In this document: positions 1 through 5,228 of the stretch, piece by piece
How the letters are laid out: every line of letters starts with the position of its first letter
How positions within the stretch are numbered: position 1 is the stretch's first letter
From: Deltaproteobacteria bacterium
GTDB lineage: Bacteria > Desulfobacterota > Desulfobacteria > Desulfobacterales > ETH-SRB1
Assembly: GCA_003647525.1 (NCBI GenBank)
Contig: QMMZ01000156.1
Location: 1 to 5,796 of the forward strand
DNA length: 5,796 nucleotides
Reading direction: 5' to 3'
Translations under genes and position numbers: made by a program
Notes under the pieces: model-generated
Database searches by the model: none
Seen by the model: only the letters and a program-made list of their open reading frames with translations
Told to the model about the DNA's origin: nothing

Positions 1-577
1 AGCTTGGACACCTACTATTGCCACTTCTGATATTGTTTTGTACGAACATCCTTCCATTCCTGAATTTACTGGTCATATTTTACTGACCTCTTTAAAAAAT
101 AAACGGTTGTACTTTATGGAATTGGATGAATCTGGAACATCAATTTTGGGTGAAGAACAGTATTTTAACAATATATGGGGTCGATTAAGAGATATTTGTA
201 TTGCACCTGATGGAGCAATTTACCTCGCTACCAATGGACCGGATTGGGGCATTTCACAACCTTTTACGCACAGTATTGTAAAGGTATGGAATCCGGATTA
301 TATTGCTTCTACAGATAAAGTTGTAGAAGAAAAGAAGGTGATCAAAATTTTCCCCAATCCTGCAAAAGACAATTTAAATATTACAATTGATCCAAATATG
401 CTTGGAGAGGAAATGCGAATTATATCTGTAACGGGTCAATTGGTTCATCAACAAATAATGGATACCACCTTTGTAACTATTCCTACAGATAGTTTTAAAA
501 ATGGAATTTATACAATTATGGTTGGGAATCAGGAAAACAAGCAGTCTCAGGAAAAAATAATAATCCTTAATAATTAG
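1..577 (+). CDS. PQQ-dependent sugar dehydrogenase (glucose/sorbosone dehydrogenase family), C-terminal part with T9SS sorting domain; 5' end cut by window
   Basis: The open frame runs from position 2 with no start in view, so 191 C-terminal residues are seen and the gene begins outside the window. Positions 2 to about 300 look like the last blades of a soluble aldose-sugar dehydrogenase beta-propeller. The motif GRLRD followed by ICIAPDGAIYLATNG matches the GRxRD...SPDG region of soluble PQQ glucose dehydrogenases, where the two arginines (codons 182-184 and 188-190 here) hold the PQQ cofactor. The segment HSIVKVWNP fits the closing strand. From about 338 to 574 follows a type A T9SS sorting domain, starting KIFPNPAKDNLNI, with the usual SVTGQLV and NGIYTIMV strands, ending in KIIILNN. 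Inferred role: periplasmic-type sugar oxidation by a protein exported across the outer membrane and anchored or released. The catalytic His and most PQQ and calcium ligands would lie upstream, so activity cannot be judged. The family call rests on the visible motifs alone. Confidence 0.85.
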   Translation, partial: AWTPTIATSDIVLYEHPSIPEFTGHILLTSLKNKRLYFMELDESGTSILGEEQYFNNIWGRLRDICIAPDGAIYLATNGPDWGISQPFTHSIVKVWNPDYIASTDKVVEEKKVIKIFPNPAKDNLNITIDPNMLGEEMRIISVTGQLVHQQIMDTTFVTIPTDSFKNGIYTIMVGNQENKQSQEKIIILNN

Positions 578-600
578 AATACCCGCTGTTGATTGGAAAA

Positions 601-612
601 TTTGTTTATTTG
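601..612 (+). promoter_or_regulatory. Candidate promoter of the receptor/DUF4249 operon (extended -7 element)
   Basis: TTTGTTTATTTG followed by C resembles the Bacteroidota -7 element TAnnTTTG with one mismatch (TTTATTTG at 605-612), preceded by a TTTG at 601-604. A TTG lies at 589-591. It is the only reasonable -7 candidate in the 578-733 gap and would give a leader of roughly 115 nt before the ATG at 734, longer than for the other genes here. Weak by itself; supported by resemblance to the elements at 3984, 4524 and 5176. Confidence 0.4.
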
Positions 613-699
613 CACTCAATTGTTTTACAAACTAATCTTATCTATCCTTTTATACAATAAATCAACCTTTTTATCATTTAAGTAAGATTATATTTAAAC

Positions 700-715
700 T
701 TTCACGTGTGTGAAA
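700..715. repeat. Perfect 6-4-6 inverted repeat just upstream of the receptor start
   Basis: TTTCAC (700-705), spacer GTGT, GTGAAA (710-715) form a perfect dyad with a CACGTG palindrome inside (703-708). It ends 18 bp before the ATG at 734 and overlaps the alternative GTG start at 710. It could be an operator for a dimeric regulator or a small leader hairpin near the ribosome binding region. A 12-base match can also arise by chance, so the function is inferred only from its position. Confidence 0.4.
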
Positions 716-733
716 TACCAATTCTGGAAATTG

Positions 734-3046
734 ATGAAGATAAATTTTTTAATTGTATTTTTTTTGTTTTTCACTCAAGTGTTATTCGCTCAGGAGAAAA
801 ATACCCTTAGCGGATATATCAAAGATGGATCAACGGGTGAGGAACTGATAGGTGCAACGGTTTATATACAAGAATTGAGTATTGGAACCGTTTCCAATGT
901 CTATGGATTTTATTCCATTACAATTCCAGCTGGAGATTACCATGTAAGATATAGCTATATTGGGTATGAGACGGAGGTTGATAGCATAGATTTTTACGCT
1001 AACCAGGTTATAAATATTGAGTTAAAACCCCAATCCACACAATTAGACGAAGTTGTCATTACAGGCGAACAGTCAGATGAAAATGTAAGATCTGCTGAAA
1101 TGGGGGTTGTGAAAATGGATGTGAAAGACCTGGATGTTATACCTGTATTGTTTGGAGAAAAAGATATTTTGAAAACCATACAGCTAATGCCAGGCGTAAG
1201 TGGTGCCGGAGAGGGAAGTACCGGATTTTATGTTCGTGGTGGTAATACCGATCAAAACCTGATCCTCTTAGATGAAGCACCCGTTTACAATGCATCCCAT
1301 TTGCTGGGATTTTTTTCGGTTTTTAACTCCGATGCCTTAAAGGATATGAAGTTGTATAAATCAGGTATACCGGCTAGGTATGGAGGCAGACTGTCTTCGG
1401 TTTTGGATGTTCATATGAACAATGGTAATTCCAAGAAGTTTACGATGCAAGGAGGTATAGGGATTATTTCTTCGAGGTTAACCCTCGAAGCTCCCATTGT
1501 AAAAGATAAAGGATCGTTTATCATTTCGGGCAGAAGGACTTATGCTGATGTTGTTTATAGTATTTTTGATCCTGATTTTAGAGGTAACAGCTTGTATTTT
1601 TATGATTTGAATGCGAAGGCCAATTATACTTTGGGTGAAAAGGACAGGATTTATTTATCTACCTATTTTGGCCGTGATAAATTTGAGTTTGGTAACTTTG
1701 GTTTTGATTGGGGAAATAAAACAGCAACTTTGCGGTGGAATCACCTCTATAATGAACGCTTATTTTCGAACACCTCCTTTATTTATAGCAATTATAACTA
1801 TAAAATAAAGGCCGAAATGTCGGAAGCTGTTACGAGAATAAGCTCTGGAATTGAAGACCTGAACTTCAAACAGGATTTTTCATTTTATGCAAACTCCAAT
1901 AATACTGCCCGCTTTGGATTTAATGTGATTTACCACACTTTTTTTCCAGGCGAATTGACTTCAGAAGGAGAAAATGCCTTTAATGATATTATTCTCGATC
2001 AGCAGCAGGCTTTTGAAAGTGGTATTTATGCTTCCAATGAACAGAAAATAGGCACCAGGTTTAACATGAATTATGGGTTAAGACTGTCAATGTTTAATTC
2101 AATGGGCCCGGGAACATTTAATACATATGACAGTGATGGTTCCATTACAAATACACAGGAATATGATAGTTGGGAGAATATCATTAATTATTACGGTTTT
2201 GAACCCAGGATGTCCGCCAGCTTTTTGTTAAATGAAGTGAGTTCCATTAAAGTTTCATTCCAAAGAACTTATCAGTATATCCATTTGCTGTCCTCGTCAA
2301 CATCTGAAAATCCTACCGATATTTGGGTTCCAAGTAGTATCAATGTAAAACCTGGCATTGCCGAACAATATTCGATAGGGTATTTCCGGAATTTTTTTGA
2401 TGATAAATTTGAAACTTCGGTGGAGGTATATTATAAAGACATGCACAACCAGATTGATTATAAAGATGGTGCCAATGTTTTGCTCAACGAATATGTCGAA
2501 GCTGACCTGGCTTTTGGAATAGGAAGATCGTATGGACTTGAAGTTTTTCTTAAAAAACGACTGGGTAAATTTACCGGCTGGATTGGATATACACTTGGGA
2601 AAACTGAAAAACAATTTGATCAGATAAATGAAGGTAATTGGTATTCGGCACGTCAGGACAGAAGACATGACATTTCAATTGTTGGAAGTTATAAATTATC
2701 ACAAAAGTGGACCCTGGCAGCCAATTGGATTTATTATACCGGCGACGCGGTAACATTCCCGAGCGGGCAATACATCATTGATGGTAATTCTGTTCCTTTA
2801 TATACTGAACGGAATGGATACCGGATGCCTGATTACCATAGATTAGACATCAGTGCAACATATATGGGCAAACAAACAAGACGGTTTAATTCAAGCTGGA
2901 ATTTTTCATTGTACAACGTTTATGCCCACGAAAATGCTTATTCCATTTCTTTTAGGGAGAGTGAAGATAATCCCTACGAAAATGAAGCAGTTCAATTATC
3001 CTTGTTTTCTATAATACCATCAATTACCTGGAATTTTAAATTTTAA
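734..3046 (+). CDS. TonB-dependent outer-membrane receptor with carboxypeptidase-like regulatory domain (DUF4249-associated type)
   Basis: This is a 770-residue outer-membrane transporter that would import a ligand using TonB/ExbBD energy. From the ATG at 734, residues 1-19 are a signal peptide (MKINFLIV..., cleavage after LFA before QEK). Residues 25-109 form a carboxypeptidase-like regulatory beta-sandwich (LSGYIKDGSTGEELIGATV ... VNIEL-type end), followed by the linker DEVVITGE at 105-112. The plug spans about 133-235, with the family hallmark FYVRGGNTDQNLILLDE followed by APVYN, then SGIPARYGGRLSSVLDV. The rest, about 240-770, is the beta-barrel, ending in the aromatic terminal NFKF. A GTG at 710 in the same frame would add eight residues (MKYQFWKL). 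The ATG is preferred because it leaves a compact signal peptide and because GTG starts are uncommon in this phylum. The DUF4249 gene starts 4 bp after the stop, so the two are almost certainly co-transcribed. The substrate cannot be read from the sequence. There are no frameshifts, and the length is normal for this subfamily. Confidence 0.93.
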   Translation: MKINFLIVFFLFFTQVLFAQEKNTLSGYIKDGSTGEELIGATVYIQELSIGTVSNVYGFYSITIPAGDYHVRYSYIGYETEVDSIDFYANQVINIELKPQSTQLDEVVITGEQSDENVRSAEMGVVKMDVKDLDVIPVLFGEKDILKTIQLMPGVSGAGEGSTGFYVRGGNTDQNLILLDEAPVYNASHLLGFFSVFNSDALKDMKLYKSGIPARYGGRLSSVLDVHMNNGNSKKFTMQGGIGIISSRLTLEAPIVKDKGSFIISGRRTYADVVYSIFDPDFRGNSLYFYDLNAKANYTLGEKDRIYLSTYFGRDKFEFGNFGFDWGNKTATLRWNHLYNERLFSNTSFIYSNYNYKIKAEMSEAVTRISSGIEDLNFKQDFSFYANSNNTARFGFNVIYHTFFPGELTSEGENAFNDIILDQQQAFESGIYASNEQKIGTRFNMNYGLRLSMFNSMGPGTFNTYDSDGSITNTQEYDSWENIINYYGFEPRMSASFLLNEVSSIKVSFQRTYQYIHLLSSSTSENPTDIWVPSSINVKPGIAEQYSIGYFRNFFDDKFETSVEVYYKDMHNQIDYKDGANVLLNEYVEADLAFGIGRSYGLEVFLKKRLGKFTGWIGYTLGKTEKQFDQINEGNWYSARQDRRHDISIVGSYKLSQKWTLAANWIYYTGDAVTFPSGQYIIDGNSVPLYTERNGYRMPDYHRLDISATYMGKQTRRFNSSWNFSLYNVYAHENAYSISFRESEDNPYENEAVQLSLFSIIPSITWNFKF

Positions 3047-3050
3047 GAAA

Positions 3051-3866
3051 ATGAAAAACTTAGTAAACATAATTATCCTCTTATTTTCCGTACTATTTTT
3101 ATTGTCATGTGAAAAAGTAATAGATGTTGATTTGAAAGACGCTGAATCACGTTTGGTGATTGAAGGAAATATAACATCAGATGCCGGTCCTTATACGGTT
3201 TATCTGAGCAAATCGGGAAGCTATTTTGATTATAGTACACTTGAAAGGGTTGAAAATGGAGAGGTGATCATTTCTGATGAAAATGGATATTCTGAAGTAC
3301 TTAATGAAGTGTCACCTGGCATTTACCAAACCCAAAATATGCAGGGAGAGGAAAATACAAATTATTCAATTCAGGTAGTTTCCGAAGGTGAAATATATAC
3401 GGCTGAAGAATATTTGCCAAATAAAGTTGAAATTGATACCATGTATTTTGAGAAAGATGAACCCGGGAGTTATGGCAATGATGAGAATACAGTAACCTAC
3501 AGTATCTATTGTGTTTTTACCGATCCTGCTGAAACTGTGGATTACTACAGGTTTAAAATATACACCAATGGCCTGCTTGAAGAGGCTGGTTTCGGAACAT
3601 ATTTAGTTACTGATGATGAATTGTTTAATGGTATTACTTTTCCTGTTCGATTTGCTGGCAGGGAAGTTGTTCCAGGTGACACTGTAAAGATAGAGCTGCA
3701 AACCACGGGGTTTAATACCTATGAATATTTTAGAACCGTAAACGATGCAATTGGTGGAGGCGGTATGGGTTCAACGCCTTATAATCCCATCACCAACCTT
3801 GACAATGATGCTTTGGGTTATTTTGGAGCTTATAATAATAGTGCTTCTGAGGTAGTAATTCAGTAA
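3051..3866 (+). CDS. DUF4249 family lipoprotein, partner of the upstream TonB-dependent receptor
   Basis: The 271-residue product has a lipoprotein signal: a hydrophobic segment at residues 4-18 and a lipobox LLSC with the lipidated Cys at 20. The mature start CEKVIDVDL, then SRLVIEGNIT (33-42), YTVYLSKSG (48-56), NGEVIISDENG (69-79) and the late motif ALGYFGAY (254-261) are typical of DUF4249 proteins of Bacteroidota. These are encoded next to carboxypeptidase-domain TonB receptors. The predicted fold is all-beta. The likely role is a cell-surface or periplasmic accessory to the receptor, loosely like SusD for SusC, but this is inferred from gene pairing and the biochemical role of DUF4249 is not established. 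The residues after Cys20 (E-K-V-I-D) do not show an obvious surface-export signal of the Capnocytophaga K-(D/E)2 type, so its side of the membrane is open. It lies 4 bp after the receptor stop, with the A-rich bases GAAA before its ATG, consistent with coupled translation. Confidence 0.9.
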   Translation: MKNLVNIIILLFSVLFLLSCEKVIDVDLKDAESRLVIEGNITSDAGPYTVYLSKSGSYFDYSTLERVENGEVIISDENGYSEVLNEVSPGIYQTQNMQGEENTNYSIQVVSEGEIYTAEEYLPNKVEIDTMYFEKDEPGSYGNDENTVTYSIYCVFTDPAETVDYYRFKIYTNGLLEEAGFGTYLVTDDELFNGITFPVRFAGREVVPGDTVKIELQTTGFNTYEYFRTVNDAIGGGGMGSTPYNPITNLDNDALGYFGAYNNSASEVVIQ

Positions 3867-3983
3867 ACAGTCTCTAAATACCAACCGGGTTTCATTTATT
3901 TTCTATTACGATTTTTAAGAAATTTACTTCCTGTTAGAAACTAAAGAGATTTAATTATAATCCCTGCTAAGGTTTGATTTCCT

Positions 3984-3995
3984 TTTGTACATTTG
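3984..3995 (+). promoter_or_regulatory. Candidate promoter for the secreted DUF4177-like gene
   Basis: TTTGTACATTTG then C contains a perfect Bacteroidota -7 element TAnnTTTG (TACATTTG, 3988-3995), 46 bp before the ATG at 4042. A TTTG at 3973-3976 lies only 11 bp upstream of it, closer than the usual -33 position, and no better -33 box is seen. The remainder of the 3867-4041 gap is AT-rich with no clear terminator. Confidence 0.6.
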
Positions 3996-4041
3996 CTTCA
4001 TTAATTGAAAACAATAAACTCTAATCTTAAAATTATTTACT

Positions 4042-4488
4042 ATGAAAATTTTAACTTTAATTGTTGCAATTTTTGCAATGTGTATCACCGAAATGTTTGC
4101 ACAGGAATATTTAATCGTTACTACCGTTGAGTCTGTAGTTCCAATGGGGATTGGTCGTTCAAGAATGATTATTCAAACAGACTCAGTTAATGTGGATGCT
4201 TTTACCACTTCACGAACTGATGGTAAAAAGAGTAAGCAGAAAGATGTAAGTCGTTCTGATGCTAAAATCAAAAGTTTTGATGAAACAAAAATGTTGAACT
4301 TCTACAGTGCAGTAGGTATTAATTTTCAAAATATTGCATCCAACGATGCAATGATTTCAGATAAAATAAATAAACTGGCAAAAGATGGTTGGGAAATGAC
4401 TTTTGTTACCAGTGCTTGTGAAAGTGATGCCGGAAAAGGGGATGGTACCGGGATTTTTATTACCCGGTATATATTCAAGCGAGATTAG
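4042..4488 (+). CDS. Small secreted protein with C-terminal DUF4177-like motif
   Basis: The product has 148 residues. Residues 1-20 are a signal peptide ending MFA before QEY. Cys14 is not in a lipobox, so this is a signal peptidase I substrate rather than a lipoprotein. The mature protein starts with a beta strand EYLIVTTVESVV (22-33). A lysine- and serine-rich polar stretch follows (about 47-80, including GKKSKQKDVS at 61-70), then MLNFYSAVGINFQNI (84-98). The C-terminus reads INKLAKDGWEM (109-119), FVTSACESDAGKGDGTG and FITRYIFKR (139-147). The order strand, helix with L..DGWE, strand, and final aromatic strand ending FKR matches the DUF4177 layout (EYK...LNxLGxEGWELV...YxFKR), here with a long insert after the first strand. 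I recall similar Bacteroidota hypothetical proteins but cannot verify this. The function is unknown. The gene has its own promoter candidate and is not close to its neighbours, so it is likely monocistronic. Confidence 0.85.
   Translation: MKILTLIVAIFAMCITEMFAQEYLIVTTVESVVPMGIGRSRMIIQTDSVNVDAFTTSRTDGKKSKQKDVSRSDAKIKSFDETKMLNFYSAVGINFQNIASNDAMISDKINKLAKDGWEMTFVTSACESDAGKGDGTGIFITRYIFKRD
4446..4469. repeat. 7-bp inverted repeat inside the 3' end of the DUF4177-like gene
   Basis: TACCGGG (4446-4452) and CCCGGTA (4463-4469) are perfect complements around a 10-nt AT-rich loop, ending 17 nt before the stop codon. Five of seven pairs are G-C, which stands out in this AT-rich region. There is no T-run after it, so it is not a classical intrinsic terminator. 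It could be an mRNA-stabilising 3' hairpin or simply a consequence of the Gly-Thr-Gly and Thr-Arg-Tyr codons. Confidence 0.35.
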
Positions 4489-4523
4489 TCATAGGAATAG
4501 GGTGAATTAATCTTGTGGGAGAA

Positions 4524-4535
4524 TTTGTATTTTTG
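4524..4535 (+). promoter_or_regulatory. Candidate promoter for the membrane-anchored hypothetical gene
   Basis: TTTGTATTTTTG contains a perfect TAnnTTTG -7 element (TATTTTTG, 4528-4535), 50 bp before the ATG at 4586. A TTG at 4513-4515 lies 12 bp upstream of it, and no TTG is found at the usual -33 distance. Confidence 0.55.
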
Positions 4536-4585
4536 TATTCAAGGAATTCATTTTCTAAAGCGTACAAATTATATAAATTGAAATT

Positions 4586-5029
4586 ATGGTAAGTCCTGTA
4601 ATAGTTCCCAAGAGGAAAAGGAATAATAATAATACATCCAAAAAGAAACGTGGCTTAATAGTTATCTTTTTTATTTTCATCCTGGCAATTTTTTATTTTC
4701 TGTTTTTTATGAACTCCGATACTACTCCAAAATATATGGAGGGTAGCTGGCTTCGTTCTGATGGACCCTATACAATTGAGATAAGTGAAATACAAGCTGA
4801 AGGGAAATTACTTGCAAAGTATTTTAATCCGAGTCCAATAAATGTTGGAAAAGCAGAATGGAAAGAGATAGATGAAAAAATACAGGTTTATGTAGAACTG
4901 AGTGACAAAAACTATCCGGGTTCTTATTATAGACTTACCTATGTCGATGAAACCAAAACTTTATTTGGAACTTATTATCAGGCTGTGGCACAGCAGATGT
5001 TTGAGGTTTATTTTACCAGGGAAAAATAA
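4586..5029 (+). CDS. Single-pass membrane-anchored conserved hypothetical protein
   Basis: The product has 147 residues. The first 22 are very basic and Asn-rich (KRKR at 9-12, an NNNN run at 13-16, KKKR at 19-22), followed by one strong hydrophobic helix (about 23-42, rich in Phe and Ile) with no clear cleavage site. By the positive-inside rule this predicts a short cytoplasmic tail and an extracytoplasmic C-terminal domain. That domain (about 50-145) is predicted mostly beta. It has motifs that look conserved: GSWLRSDGPYTIEI (53-66), YFNPSPINVGKAEW (79-92), VELSDKNYPGSYYRLTY (103-119) and GTYYQAVAQQMFEVYF (128-143). I recall a domain with similar WxRxDGxYxIEI, YFNPxPIxV and VELxDxNYPGS motifs in other bacterial hypothetical proteins, often without a name, but cannot confirm this here. 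A small lipocalin-like or ligand-binding barrel is possible but unproven. It has its own promoter candidate and is 97 bp from the gene before it, so it is probably monocistronic. No enzyme motif is seen. Confidence 0.85.
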   Translation: MVSPVIVPKRKRNNNNTSKKKRGLIVIFFIFILAIFYFLFFMNSDTTPKYMEGSWLRSDGPYTIEISEIQAEGKLLAKYFNPSPINVGKAEWKEIDEKIQVYVELSDKNYPGSYYRLTYVDETKTLFGTYYQAVAQQMFEVYFTREK

Positions 5030-5175
5030 CAGTTTTATAATCTTATTGATCCAATAGAGAAGAATTAAATGTAAAACTAATTCCAAGATATTTGGTTTAG
5101 CATATCAGTATAGCTGTTGTAAGAAATGATAACAGGCATTCCAATTAATTGATTGTATAAACAATATTGATGTAT

Positions 5176-5189
5176 TTTGGTTAGTTTTG
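5176..5189 (+). promoter_or_regulatory. Candidate promoter for the DUF4136 lipoprotein gene
   Basis: TAGTTTTG followed by C (5182-5190) is a perfect TAnnTTTG -7 element, 39 bp before the ATG at 5229, with a further TTTG at 5176-5179 and a TTG at 5167-5169. An alternative reading uses TATTTTG (5173-5179) with a TTG at 5153-5155, 17 bp apart, which would fit the usual -33/-7 spacing but with a one-base shorter -7 box. The rest of the 5030-5228 gap shows only short imperfect dyads and no gene. Confidence 0.55.
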
Positions 5190-5228
5190 CATAAGACAAT
5201 AAAGTATTTACATATAAAAACTAAAACA

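Noticed and set aside
374..619. Antisense open frame across the end of the sugar dehydrogenase gene and the following gap
   Set aside because: Most of it is the complement of the T9SS domain, and its protein has no recognisable features.
710..733. GTG at 710 as the receptor start
   Set aside because: It is possible and in frame, but the ATG at 734 gives a compact signal peptide and GTG starts are uncommon in this phylum. It is kept only as an alternative.
2297..2756. Two antisense open frames opposite the receptor barrel
   Set aside because: They lie wholly inside an intact TonB receptor gene and show no recognisable domain or start signals.
5044..5056. TATTG-ATC-CAATA inverted repeat after the membrane-anchored gene, considered as a terminator
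   Set aside because: The stem has only five pairs, mostly A-T, with a 3-nt loop, and is followed by GAGAAG rather than a T-run.
5077..5100. Imperfect dyad CTAA-TT-CCAA / TTGG-T-TTAG in the gap before the DUF4136 gene
   Set aside because: Two 4-bp stems with an internal bulge and no T-run. It is within what AT-rich intergenic DNA gives by chance, and it lies about 70 bp upstream of the promoter candidate.
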